A stretch of 64,000 nucleotides of DNA, taken from contig NZ_CP049780.1 of assembly GCF_011193355.1 (NCBI RefSeq), forward strand, positions 2,968,169 through 3,032,168. The letters run 5' to 3'. Shown piece after piece: positions 55,823 to 64,000 of the stretch. The stretch comes from Streptomyces sp. JB150. GTDB lineage: Bacteria; Actinomycetota; Actinomycetes; Streptomycetales; Streptomycetaceae. The position numbers were made by a program, and so were the translations under genes. The notes beneath the pieces are model-generated. The model did not search any database. It was not told the origin of the DNA and saw only the letters and a list, made by a program, of their open reading frames with translations. How positions within the stretch are numbered: position 1 is the first letter of the stretch; each line of letters starts with the position of its first letter.

Positions 55823-57004
55823 ATGACGGCCATGACGACCCCGCGCCCCACCACCACCCTCTCCGCAGACGAGGCCCGCCGCATCGTCCTACGAGCCCAG
55901 GGCCTCCTCGGCGCCCCCAACCGCCGCGCCGGTGTCCGCGGCATCCTCCGTCACCTCGGCGCGGTACAGCTCGACACGATCTCGGTCCTGGCCCGCTCCC
56001 ACGAACTCGTGCCGTACGCCCGCCTCGGCGCGGTAGGCCGCGCCACAGTGGAGAGCGCCTACTGGAAGGACACCCACGCCTTCGAGTACTGGTCCCACGC
56101 CGCCTGCATCCTCCCCATCGAGGAGTGGCCCCACTTCGCCTTCCGCCGCCGCGCCTACCGCGACCGCCCCCACTGGCACCACGATCTCCCGGACGGCACC
56201 TACGACCAGGTGATCAAACAACTGCGCACCGAAGGCCCGCTGACCGCCACGGAGTTGGGCGGCGCGAAGAAGACCAACGAGTGGTGGGACTGGTCCGGCG
56301 CGAAGGTCGCCGCGGAACGCGCCCTGATGTACGGCGAGGTCGTCTGCGTCGAACGCCGCGGCTGGAAGCGGGTCTACGACCTCGCCGAACGCGCCATCCC
56401 CGCCGACCTCCTGCACGACGACCTGGACGACACCGAGTGCCTCCGCCGCCTGGTCCGCCTCGCCGGCGAGGCCCTCGGCGTGGGAACCCGCGCGGACATC
56501 GCCGACTACCACCGCCTGAAGGGCGAGCAGGTCGACGCGGTGATCGCCGACTCCGGCCTGGTCCCGGTCACGGTGGAGGGCTGGGCCAAGCCGGCCTGGG
56601 CGGACCCCGCGGCCCTCGCGACTCCCCCGCGCGGCCGTCACCGCACCACGCTCCTGTCGCCCTTCGACTCCCTGATCTGGGAACGCGCCCGGACGGAGCG
56701 GATCTTCGGCTTCACCCACCGCCTGGAGGCCTACGTCCCCAAGCAGAAGCGGATCCACGGCTACTTCGCGATGCCGGTCCTGGCCGGCGGCCGGCTGGTC
56801 GGCCGGGTCGACCCGGCCCGCGAGGGCCGCACCCTGGTCGCCAAGCAGATCACCCTGGACGGCCCGAAGGCGGTCCCGGCCGTCGCCGAGGCCCTGCTGG
56901 AAGCGGCGAGCTGGGTGAACTGCACCAACGTACGCGTGGAACAGGTGAACACCCCGGACCTGCGCGCGCCCCTGATCACAGAACTGGCCCGCTCCCTGGA
57001 CTGA
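55823..57004 (+). CDS. AlkX/YcaQ-type DNA glycosylase (winged-helix HTH_42 family)
   Basis: The 393 residues match the YcaQ/AlkZ superfamily of DNA glycosylases, which open cross-links and remove alkylated bases. The catalytic QxD motif of the AlkX (YcaQ) group is seen as Gln49-Leu50-Asp51 in HLGAVQLDTISVLARSH. Other conserved parts are FEYWSHAACILP and LLSPFDSLIWERARTERIFG, then QKRIHGYFAMPVL near 305. The ATG at 55823 gives a normal-length protein; an in-frame ATG three codons on is possible. It converges with the response-regulator gene, 30 bases away. Confidence 0.85.
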   Translation: MTAMTTPRPTTTLSADEARRIVLRAQGLLGAPNRRAGVRGILRHLGAVQLDTISVLARSHELVPYARLGAVGRATVESAYWKDTHAFEYWSHAACILPIEEWPHFAFRRRAYRDRPHWHHDLPDGTYDQVIKQLRTEGPLTATELGGAKKTNEWWDWSGAKVAAERALMYGEVVCVERRGWKRVYDLAERAIPADLLHDDLDDTECLRRLVRLAGEALGVGTRADIADYHRLKGEQVDAVIADSGLVPVTVEGWAKPAWADPAALATPPRGRHRTTLLSPFDSLIWERARTERIFGFTHRLEAYVPKQKRIHGYFAMPVLAGGRLVGRVDPAREGRTLVAKQITLDGPKAVPAVAEALLEAASWVNCTNVRVEQVNTPDLRAPLITELARSLD

Positions 57005-57034
57005 CGGACCCCACAGGCCTCACAGGCCCCACCG

Positions 57035-57781
57035 TCACCGGATCTCGAGAATCTTCTCCCGCATCGCGTACACCACCGCCTCCATCCTGGAGTGCAGCTG
57101 CAGCTTCTCCAGGATGTTGCGCACATGGTTCTTCACGGTGTTCTCGGAGATGAACAACTCCTTCGCGATATCGCGGTTGTTCATCCCGGTCGCCACGAGC
57201 TTGAGCACTTCGAGTTCCCGGTCGGTGAGTCGCGGCGCGGGCACCAATCGCCGCTCGTCCGTCCGCTGGATCATCGACTTGAACTCGGTCAGCAGTTTCG
57301 ACGCCATCGAAGGGCTGATCTGCGACTGCCCGTCGGCCACGGCCCGGATCGCCGTGGCCACCTCGTCCGTCGAGATCTCCTTGAGCAGATATCCCGTCGC
57401 GCCCGCCTTGATCGCGTCGTAGAGATCGGCTTCCTCGTCGCTGATCGTCAGCATGATGATCTTCGCGCTGGGCGCCACCTCCTTGATGGAGGTGCACGCC
57501 TCGATCCCGCCCCGCTTCGGCATCCGTACGTCCATCAGGACGATGTCGGGCAGGAGGTCCGCGGCCTTCTCCACCGCCTCGGCGCCGTCGCCCGCCTCCC
57601 CGACGACCTGGATGTCCTCCTCGGCCGCGAGCACGATCTCCAGACCACGGCGGAAGAGGGCGTGGTCGTCCACGACCAGGACGCGGATCGGCTCGTCGCG
57701 TGAGGAGCCCGTGTCCGGGCCCCTGCCGTCCGGGCCGTCGCCGGCCCTCTCGGCCTGCATCGGTCCGAAGCTGTCCGCCAT
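57035..57781 (-). CDS. NarL/LuxR-type response regulator
   Basis: The 248 residues have a 28-residue N-terminal tail, a receiver domain (IRVLVVDDHALFRRGLEIVL; phosphorylatable Asp84 in LMDVRMPKRGG) and a LuxR helix-turn-helix (LTDREVLKLVATG-type ending NTVKNHVRNILEKL). The start is ATG 57781, with the ribosome site gggggagga 2-4 bases upstream; a longer open frame upstream is non-coding repeat DNA. No histidine kinase lies next to it, so the partner is elsewhere. An unusual repeat array lies in its upstream region. Confidence 0.93.
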   Translation of the reverse strand: MADSFGPMQAERAGDGPDGRGPDTGSSRDEPIRVLVVDDHALFRRGLEIVLAAEEDIQVVGEAGDGAEAVEKAADLLPDIVLMDVRMPKRGGIEACTSIKEVAPSAKIIMLTISDEEADLYDAIKAGATGYLLKEISTDEVATAIRAVADGQSQISPSMASKLLTEFKSMIQRTDERRLVPAPRLTDRELEVLKLVATGMNNRDIAKELFISENTVKNHVRNILEKLQLHSRMEAVVYAMREKILEIR

Positions 57782-57915
57782 CGTTCCTCCCCCTGAAGGC
57801 TCAGGCCTGTGGTCCCGGGCCATCGCCAACCCAAGGCAACGGCCCACCGATTGAGCCGTTACGGCCATGATTTCATGCCCGGACGACACCGCGGTGACGA
57901 AGCCATGGGCGAAGT

Positions 57916-58029
57916 GGTCGCACACCCGTCGCACACCGGTCGCACACGGGTGGCACGGCGGCGCAGCGGTGGCACACGGGTGGCACGGCCGCACACTCGT
58001 GGCACGCCGGTGCCCCTGGGGGCACACAA
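57916..58029. repeat. Array of 11-bp direct repeats upstream of the response regulator gene
   Basis: Four consecutive 11-bp units (57916-57926, 57927-57937, 57938-57948, 57949-57959) share the core GGTSGCACAC, and related units continue at 57967-57977, 57978-57988 and beyond. The spacing is close to one helical turn. It lies between hpf (ending at 58070) and the response-regulator start at 57781, in what should be the regulator's promoter region. Confidence 0.7.
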
Positions 58030-58069
58030 GCACTCCAGGGGCACCGGGGCTCAGCCGTCGTCCGGGAAG

Positions 58070-58756
58070 TCAGCCGCCCAGCGAACCGCCGGCCTCCGGC
58101 GAGGGCGGCGCCGTGATCATGGTGTCCGTCCTCAGATGGATCACGCCGTAGTCGTACGCGTGTCGCCGGTAGACGACGCTCGGTTCCTTCGTCTCGGAGT
58201 CGACGAACAGGTAGAAGTCGTGCCCGACCAGCTCCATCTCGTACAGCGCCTGGTCGAGGGTCATCGGGGCGGCGGCATGCGTCTTCTCGCGGACGACGAG
58301 CGGGCCCTCGCCCTGGATCTCGAGGGAGCCGATCTTCCTCGTCGGCACGCCTTCCGACTCGTCCGTCTCGGCGCCGCTGCCGTTGAGCGTGGCCACGCCC
58401 GGGACGTGCTGGGGGACTTCGGCTGCGGTGAGCCGACGGACACCGCGGCGCGTGTGGCGCTTGTCGTGCTGCCGGCGCAGCCGGGCGTCCAGCTTCTCCG
58501 CGGCGAGGTCGAGTGCCGCGTACGGATCGCTGGCCGCTGCCTCCGCCCTGATCACCGGACCGCGGGAGTGGAGCGTGATCTCCACCCGGTCGCTACGGTC
58601 GGCCTGTCGGGGGTTGGGCTCCTTGGACACCTCGACGTCGAGGCTGATCACCTTGCCATCGAGCTTCTGGATCTTCTCCAGCTTCAGCTTCTCGGCCACG
58701 TGCTTGCGGAACCGCTCGGGCACCTCGGTCTTGCGGCCCTTGACGACGATGTCCAC
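58070..58756 (-). CDS. hpf: Ribosome hibernation promoting factor (long HPF)
   Basis: HPF dimerises 70S ribosomes into inactive 100S particles in resting cells. The 228 residues show the N-terminal RNA-binding domain (VDIVVKGRKTEVPERFRKHV, then KLKLEKIQKLDGKVISLDVE and FHSRGPVIRAEA) and the C-terminal dimerisation domain of long HPF (VREKTHAAAPMTLDQALYEM, LVGHDFYLFVD, VVYRRHAYDYGVIHLR). GTG 58756 was chosen because it begins the domain and has GGAG 7 bases upstream; a longer open frame upstream has no family similarity. Confidence 0.94.
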   Translation of the reverse strand: MDIVVKGRKTEVPERFRKHVAEKLKLEKIQKLDGKVISLDVEVSKEPNPRQADRSDRVEITLHSRGPVIRAEAAASDPYAALDLAAEKLDARLRRQHDKRHTRRGVRRLTAAEVPQHVPGVATLNGSGAETDESEGVPTRKIGSLEIQGEGPLVVREKTHAAAPMTLDQALYEMELVGHDFYLFVDSETKEPSVVYRRHAYDYGVIHLRTDTMITAPPSPEAGGSLGG

Positions 58757-59071
58757 GCAGAACTCCGTTCCCGGATCGCTCCGCCTCGGATGCGGAGCAT
58801 CTCCCTTGTGCACCAGGTCCCGGTGTGCCCCGGAACCTCGGACTCGGTGACGTCCACCTCCTCCTCCCCCATGGGCGCGATCTGCTCCCCGGCCGGCCCG
58901 GTGATTGCGGAAATCCCACGGCACGGCATTCGGATACGAGAGGTGTGGCCTGCGGCTTTCCCTCACAACCGAACATATCTCGCCCGGACGGATGTCGTCA
59001 CCCTCTACCGCGGCGTACCTCCATTCCGGTGAATTAGTGCTCTCACTCTCTGCAACGATGCAACTTCGCAG
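58757..59071. other. Intergenic region upstream of hpf
   Basis: 315 bases between the comF stop and the hpf start, both on the minus strand. It should hold the hpf promoter. No sigma-factor pair, hairpin or gene can be supported. The left 50 bases contain the ribosome site of hpf. Confidence 0.4.
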
Positions 59072-60178
59072 TCAGTTCCGGTTTATTGCGAAAGAATCCG
59101 GGGTCGCCGCGATCACCGCCGCGCAGATCACTTCACCTGCGCCGTTCGGTCCCGGCATTCCCGGGCCCCGCTTCCGCTCCGCGCCCCCTTCCCTCGGTCC
59201 AGTCGTCCGTGCCCCAGTCCTTTCCCGGGTTCCACTCCCGTACACAACCGACACACGTTCTCTTGGTGCCCCGTCCAGCTGACGCACACGGCCGCCCGCT
59301 CCACCGCCCGCCCGGCGCGCCGCCGTCACCGACATCGCGTGCGCCGAGCGCGCCTCCCGCGCCGACATCGCTTCCCGCACCGCCCGCGCCGCCTCCGTCA
59401 GCGACGCACCGGTGGTCATCAGGTCGTCCACCAGGACGACCGGCCCGCCCGCCAGCAGCCGTTCCCCACCGGGCGCCACGGCCAGCGCGCCCGCGAGGTT
59501 GTCCAGTCGCTGCCGCGCGTTCAGCCCCGACTGGTCGGCGACCGTCCGCCGCTGCCGCACCACGGCGGCCACCCGGGCCGGCGTCCCCGTCCGTCGCAGC
59601 TCCCCCGCCGCGGCGTACGCGATCCGCCGCACCGGATCGTGCCCCCGCGCCCGCACCGCCCGTCTCGCCGACGGAACGGGAACGAGCAGCACCGGCGCCC
59701 CAGGCCCCCAAGACCTCATCCCACCGGCCACGCGACCATCGGCCACCCGACCGTCTTCCGCCCGGCCATCACCCGCTCGACCGTCTTCCGCCCGGCTATC
59801 GCACGCCCGACCATCGCTCGCCCGACCATCGACCCCACCACCTCTGACCACACCCCTCTCGTCACCGTTCCCCCACGCTGCCCTCAGCCCTGCCCGCACC
59901 GCTCCCGCCAGCGCGGCGCCGAGCGGACCGGAGAGCGCCAGGGCACCCCGTTCCTTGTGGGCCAGCAGCACGGCCCGCACCTCGTCCCCGTACCGCGCCG
60001 CCGCGTGCACGGCCGGCAGCCCCGGCGGCTCCGGCACCGGCCGCACCCGGCACGGCGCCGCCCCGCTCAGCACGGCACGGCACTCCGGGCAGAGCACCGT
60101 ACGCGGCCTGCCGCAGCCCCCGCAGTCGGCCGGCAGCACCAGGTCGGTGAGGTCCCGCCACCACCCCCGCATGCGCAT
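59072..60178 (-). CDS. ComF-family phosphoribosyltransferase-like protein
   Basis: The 368 residues have an N-terminal zinc finger (CGGCGRPRTVLCPECRAVL) and a C-terminal phosphoribosyltransferase-like domain with VVLVDDLMTTGASLTEA, the pattern of ComF proteins linked to DNA uptake or repair. In the middle, about residues 135-180, is a run of Asp-Gly-Arg-Ala repeats (GRASDGRACDSRAEDGR) encoded by imperfect 15-bp units at about 59735-59830, which other ComF proteins lack and which lengthens the protein by about 40-45 residues. ATG 60178 was chosen for the domain start; GTG 60181 is possible. Confidence 0.85.
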   Translation of the reverse strand: MRMRGWWRDLTDLVLPADCGGCGRPRTVLCPECRAVLSGAAPCRVRPVPEPPGLPAVHAAARYGDEVRAVLLAHKERGALALSGPLGAALAGAVRAGLRAAWGNGDERGVVRGGGVDGRASDGRACDSRAEDGRAGDGRAEDGRVADGRVAGGMRSWGPGAPVLLVPVPSARRAVRARGHDPVRRIAYAAAGELRRTGTPARVAAVVRQRRTVADQSGLNARQRLDNLAGALAVAPGGERLLAGGPVVLVDDLMTTGASLTEAARAVREAMSAREARSAHAMSVTAARRAGGGAGGRVRQLDGAPRERVSVVYGSGTRERTGARTTGPREGGAERKRGPGMPGPNGAGEVICAAVIAATPDSFAINRN

Positions 60179-60454
60179 CACTCTGCCAACCCCCGCGCCG
60201 CCCGACCACCCCTGTGGAAAACCGCCTGTGGACAACTCCGCGCCCCACCCGACGGCCCTCACCCACCTAGGTGAACGCCCCGCCCCTCCTCCCCTCCCTA
60301 TCCCCCTGACCAGCGAAAAACGGCCGCCCCCGCCGGATCACTCCGCACGAGAACGGCCGCCCACGACTCAGAACGAAACGCACGCCCACCCAGGACCTCC
60401 GGCCCAGGCCCCGCCCCGGGCACTCCGCCCCAGGCCCCCCAGCCCCAGACGGCC

Positions 60455-62287
60455 TCACCCCGGATAAACCGGCGCCGACCCCTCCTTCACCACCGTCTGC
60501 CACTGCGCCCCCGACGGCAGCCGCACGATCCCGTCGTCCGAGTACGCCACCAGCGGCAGCAGCTCGTCCTCGGACGCGGCGATCTCCTTCACCCCGGTCA
60601 GGGCATCCGGCGCGGGCCCCTTCGGCGTGGAGCCGTCGACCTGGGCGTACCGCAGCTGCAGCACGCCTCCCTTCGCGCGCCCCACCACCACGAGCCGGCC
60701 GTCGCCACACCACGACACCGTGGTGACCTCCTCCAACTCGGGCGTGGCGTTGCGCAGTTCGCGCACCGTGACCGTCGACCGCTCGCCCACCTTCTCGTCG
60801 AGGTCGATCCGCCCGACCAGCAGGGACTGCTCGCCGTCCTTCTCCACGATCAGCGCGATCCGCACCCCGTCGGCCGCGACCCGCACCGACTCGATGCGCC
60901 CGTCCAGCGCCGGAACCGACACCTCCAGCGGTTCGCCCTTGCCCGCCTGGAGCAGCAGCAGCCGCGCGTTGCCGGCGTCCCGGTCGGCGACCCACAGATT
61001 GCCCTGCTCGTCCCAGCTGGGAGTGGTCAGCCGGTCGTCCTCGGTCCTGCCCTCGCTGGTCAGCACCGGCTCCCCGAGCGAGGCCCCCGGCTCCAGCCTC
61101 GCGACGTACAACTGCCGACCGTCCCGGGAGACTCCGGCCGCGCTGCGCTCGTCGCGCGACACCGCGACCGAGCGCAGGGTCGTCGTACCCTCGCCCAACG
61201 GGCCCGGCACCGGCTCCGCCCCGGCCGTCCTGCTGCCGCTGCGGATCCGCACCACGCTGTGGTCACCGTTGAGGAAGTACAGGTACTCGGGGCTGCGCAC
61301 GGGTCCCCGCGTGGCGACCGCCGTCGCCGCGTCCGCGTCGAGCGCGCACAACTCCGCGCCGCCCGCCCGCAACTCGACCTCGTTCACCGCGGGCGCGAGG
61401 TCCTGCAACGTGAACAGCAACTGGGCCGCCATCTCGTTGCACTTGGCCAGCCCGACCCGCGCGGCCCTGTCGTTGAGCGGCACGGTCAGCTTGTTGTGGT
61501 CGTCGGGTGTCAGCGGGACCGCGTCGCCCTTCAGCCGCGTCCCCGTGGGAAAGCTCGACCGGACCACCGGATCGAGCCACCGCGTGGGCCCGCTCAGCAG
61601 CGAACGCACCACCTGCGTCGTGGGATCCACGCGCTGGCGCACATAGACGGGATCGGCGACCGCCGCAAGCTGCGCGGACGAGCCGGACGCGGTGTTCGAC
61701 GCCAGGTAGTACTTGTTGACGGACACGTAGTTGCGCTGGAAGTCCGACTGGCCGAGGACGACACCCTGGGGCAGCCGGTCGATGCGCCACTGCCCGCTCT
61801 CGCGGTCCCTCCTGAGGCGGACCTGCCGGCTGTAGTCGCCGCTCGCCGGCGCGTACGACTGCTCCGCGTCCACAGTGGCGACCCTGCTGCCCGTCAGCAG
61901 GAACGCGAACGTGTCGCTGTCCTCCTTGTTGGCCGCCCAATCGACCTCCAGGCCGGGCGCGTTGGCGAGCACGGTCGTGGTCCGCTGCGGCTCCCAGGAC
62001 TTCCTGGCCGTATCGGTCAGATACTGCTTCGCCGTCTCGTAGTTGGGGTCGTCGCTGGTCAACGCCTCCAGGAAGCCCTGCACGATCTGCGGCGGCGAGG
62101 CATCCTCCGACGGCGGTACGGCGAACACCCGCACCTGCGCGTCCTGCCGCGGCGTGGACTCGACACCCCGCAGATCCCCGTGGTCCGGCATGGAGGCACA
62201 GCCCGCCAGCAGGACGACACCACAGGCGATGTACGCCACCGCGCGCGCCGGCGTACGCCGGGCACCCCCCTCGCGGCCAGCGCCCAC
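60455..62287 (-). CDS. lpqB: Lipoprotein LpqB
   Basis: LpqB is the accessory lipoprotein of the MtrAB two-component system, influencing MtrB signalling at the outer face of the membrane. The 610 residues have a signal peptide (VGAGREGGARRTPARAVAYI then ACGVVLLAGC) with the lipobox LLAGC, a GerMN-like domain (RQRVDPTTQVVRSLLSGP) and a C-terminal beta-propeller. GTG 62287 is preferred: it has a perfect GGGGAGG 6 bases upstream and gives a normal signal peptide. ATGs at 62308 and 62317 would overlap the mtrB stop but have weak ribosome sites. It lies directly downstream of mtrB. Confidence 0.94.
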   Translation of the reverse strand: MGAGREGGARRTPARAVAYIACGVVLLAGCASMPDHGDLRGVESTPRQDAQVRVFAVPPSEDASPPQIVQGFLEALTSDDPNYETAKQYLTDTARKSWEPQRTTTVLANAPGLEVDWAANKEDSDTFAFLLTGSRVATVDAEQSYAPASGDYSRQVRLRRDRESGQWRIDRLPQGVVLGQSDFQRNYVSVNKYYLASNTASGSSAQLAAVADPVYVRQRVDPTTQVVRSLLSGPTRWLDPVVRSSFPTGTRLKGDAVPLTPDDHNKLTVPLNDRAARVGLAKCNEMAAQLLFTLQDLAPAVNEVELRAGGAELCALDADAATAVATRGPVRSPEYLYFLNGDHSVVRIRSGSRTAGAEPVPGPLGEGTTTLRSVAVSRDERSAAGVSRDGRQLYVARLEPGASLGEPVLTSEGRTEDDRLTTPSWDEQGNLWVADRDAGNARLLLLQAGKGEPLEVSVPALDGRIESVRVAADGVRIALIVEKDGEQSLLVGRIDLDEKVGERSTVTVRELRNATPELEEVTTVSWCGDGRLVVVGRAKGGVLQLRYAQVDGSTPKGPAPDALTGVKEIAASEDELLPLVAYSDDGIVRLPSGAQWQTVVKEGSAPVYPG

Positions 62288-62300
62288 GAGTTGCCTCCCC

Positions 62301-64000
62301 TTACTCATTCGACTCATCGGACTCCACGTCCGCCGGCCGGCTCCCCGCCGCACCGCGCGCCGCCCCGTCCGCACCACGCACCGCCCCGCCCGTACGACGC
62401 GACTCCTCCGTACGACGCGACTCCTCCGTACGACGCGACTCCTCCACGCGGCGGGCCCCACCCGCCGGCCGGGGCACCACCCGCGCGCCGTTGCCGGGCA
62501 GCGCCGTCGGATCGGCCGTCGGGGCCACGGCGGCCAGCCGCGGACCTATCGCGTCGAGCGGCCGCACCGGCCCGCCGGCCGTGGTCTGCGCGGGCACGGT
62601 GGCACTCTTCTCGCCGCCCCCGCGCGGCTGACCGGAATCGTCCAGTCCGCGATTGCGCCGCGAGTCCTTGGGCTCCAGCGGTATCGGTGAGCCCCGCAGC
62701 GGCTCGTCCGCGGTCCGCGGCAGTGTCAGCCGGAACTGCGAGCCGCCGCCCGGCTCACCCCACGCCTGCAGCCAGCCGCCGTGCAGCCGGGCGTCCTCCA
62801 GGGCGATGGACAGCCCCAGACCCGTACCGCCCGTCGTCCGCGCGCGAGCCGGATCGGCCCGCCAGAACCGGTTGAAGACCCGGGTCGCCTCGCCGGGCTT
62901 GAGCCCGACGCCGTAGTCGCGTACGGCGACCGCGACCGCCCCGCCCGCCGCGGCGAGCTTGACGACGACGTCCTTGCCCTCGCCGTGCTCGACGGCGTTG
63001 ACGACGAGATTGCGCAGCACGCGCTCCACCCGCCGGGCGTCCGCCTCCGCCACCACGGGCTGCTGGTCGCCCACTATCCGGATCCGCGACCCCTTGCGCT
63101 CGGCCAGCGGCTCCGCCCCGTCGACGACCCGCCGGACGACGTCCCGCAGGTCTATCGGCTCGGCCTCCAGCGCCGCCGCGCCGGCGTCGAAACGGCTGAT
63201 CTCCAGCAGGTCCGACAGCAGCGACTCGAAGCGGTCCAGCTGGTCGGCGAGCAGTTCCGCCGACCGCGCGGTGACCGGGTCGAAGTCCTCCCGCGCCTCG
63301 TGGATCACGTCGGCGGCCATCCGCACGGTCGTCAGCGGAGTACGCAGCTCATGGGAGACGTCGGAGACGAACCGCCGCTGCATCCGCGACAGGTCCTCCA
63401 ACTGGCTGATCTTCAACTGAAGGTTCTGCGCCATCTTGTTGAAGGCCTCGCCGAGCCGCGCGATGTCGTCCTCGCCGGTGACCTTCATCCGCTCCTGGAG
63501 GCGCCCCGCCGACAACCGCTCGGCGATCCCGGCGGCCATCCGCACGGGCGTGACGACCTGGCGCACCACCAGCCAGGCGATCGCCCCGAGCAGGACGACG
63601 ACGAACAGCCCGGCCGTCGCCAGCGTCCCCTTGACCAGGCTCAGCGACTTCTCCTCCTGCGTCAGCGGGAAGAGGTAGTACAGCTGGTACGGGTCGTTGT
63701 TCGGGTCGTTGACCTGCTTGCCGATGATCAGCGCGGGCTGGGACTCCTTGCCGGGCCCGTACACGATGCGCGTGTAGCTCTGATACGCCCCCGGGCCGCT
63801 GGTGACCCGCTCACGCAGCTCCTCGGGGACGCTCTTGTTCGGATTGACCCCGCCGGAGGCGCGCGGACCGCGCCCGCCCCCGGTGTCGTCCCCGGCGGGC
63901 AGCGTCACGACGTCGAAGGCGCCCTGGCCGCCACTGGACAGCGAGGTGACGAGATCGCTCATCCACTGGATGACGTTCTGCGAGGACTGTCCGCCCTCGT
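62301..64000 (-). CDS. mtrB: Sensor histidine kinase MtrB (3' part, gene continues past the right edge)
   Basis: The visible 566 residues include the end of the extracellular sensor domain, a membrane helix (LATAGLFVVVLLGAIAWLVV), a HAMP domain (VTPVRMAAGIAERLSAGRLQ), the phospho-acceptor domain (RRFVSDVSHELRTPLTTVRM, His in SHELRTP) and the HATPase (VLRNLVVNAVEHGEG, DYGVGL, TGGTGLGLSIALEDARLHGG). A disordered C-terminal tail of about 120 residues ends in three RTEESR repeats encoded by perfect 18-bp units (62391-62444). The frame is open to base 64000, so the N-terminal membrane helix and start are outside. MtrB normally controls MtrA in cell-cycle and development. Confidence 0.96.
   Translation of the reverse strand, partial: EGGQSSQNVIQWMSDLVTSLSSGGQGAFDVVTLPAGDDTGGGRGPRASGGVNPNKSVPEELRERVTSGPGAYQSYTRIVYGPGKESQPALIIGKQVNDPNNDPYQLYYLFPLTQEEKSLSLVKGTLATAGLFVVVLLGAIAWLVVRQVVTPVRMAAGIAERLSAGRLQERMKVTGEDDIARLGEAFNKMAQNLQLKISQLEDLSRMQRRFVSDVSHELRTPLTTVRMAADVIHEAREDFDPVTARSAELLADQLDRFESLLSDLLEISRFDAGAAALEAEPIDLRDVVRRVVDGAEPLAERKGSRIRIVGDQQPVVAEADARRVERVLRNLVVNAVEHGEGKDVVVKLAAAGGAVAVAVRDYGVGLKPGEATRVFNRFWRADPARARTTGGTGLGLSIALEDARLHGGWLQAWGEPGGGSQFRLTLPRTADEPLRGSPIPLEPKDSRRNRGLDDSGQPRGGGEKSATVPAQTTAGGPVRPLDAIGPRLAAVAPTADPTALPGNGARVVPRPAGGARRVEESRRTEESRRTEESRRTGGAVRGADGAARGAAGSRPADVESDESNE

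Noticed and set aside
57916..58029. Possible CRISPR-like array
   Set aside because: Units are 11 bp and directly adjacent, without unique spacers and without cas genes.

Overview
The window is chromosomal DNA of a Streptomyces-like actinomycete. The evidence is very high G+C with strong third-position G/C bias, GTG and TTG starts, a tmRNA whose tag reads ANTKRDSSQQAFALAA, an FtsEX/PrfB/PkaA-PkaB block, an NAD-specific 180-kDa glutamate dehydrogenase and a SecA-HPF-ComF-LpqB-MtrB block. Gene order matches, as far as I recall, the S. coelicolor segment around prfB, secA and mtrB. There is no CRISPR array, insertion sequence or tRNA gene. TTA codons are almost absent; I found two in frame.

Layout. 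1-1051: a 5'-truncated RHS/YD-repeat gene (minus strand, running off the left edge) fused tail-to-tail with the 3' end of an unrelated plus-strand gene. 1115-4567: divergent LysR regulator and MFS exporter, then a LacI regulator with a palindromic operator. 4671-8637 (minus): ssrA, smpB, a secreted S41 protease, ftsX and ftsE. 8944-11240: a zinc-ribbon membrane miniprotein, a sortase LAETG surface protein and prfB. 11426-19356: two membrane Ser/Thr kinases next to a 1449-residue FHA plus EssC-like FtsK ATPase. 19698-23342: an ABC sugar importer (binding protein and two permeases, no ATPase).

23506-43274 is a wall-polymer (teichoic-acid type) region. Four large GT2-TagF fusion proteins, one GT2 glycosyltransferase, two polytopic GT-C-like membrane proteins, a GalE epimerase and a TagG/TagH-type ABC exporter are interrupted by an Ohr/OhrR peroxide pair, an ADP-ribosylglycohydrolase and a TetR regulator. 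The proposed flow is: sugar nucleotide supply (GalE), polymer assembly (fusion proteins and GT2), lipid-linked sugar addition (GT-C-like proteins) and export (TagGH-like). The four fusion proteins show complementary loss of catalytic motifs: two keep the GT2 centre but lack the TagF histidine, and two keep the histidine but have an eroded GT2 centre. One also has a TTA codon at position 32, which would place it under bldA control.

43349-51689 holds glutamate dehydrogenase, a DJ-1/PfpI protein, a HAD hydrolase and two conserved actinobacterial proteins. 51792-64000 carries secA, a GNAT acetyltransferase, an AlkX/YcaQ-type DNA glycosylase, an orphan NarL-type response regulator, hpf, comF, lpqB and the 3' part of mtrB. 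This order resembles the secA1-mtrA region of mycobacteria. Start sites were chosen from ribosome binding sites, family length and gene overlaps. Large antisense open frames are composition artefacts and were left out.
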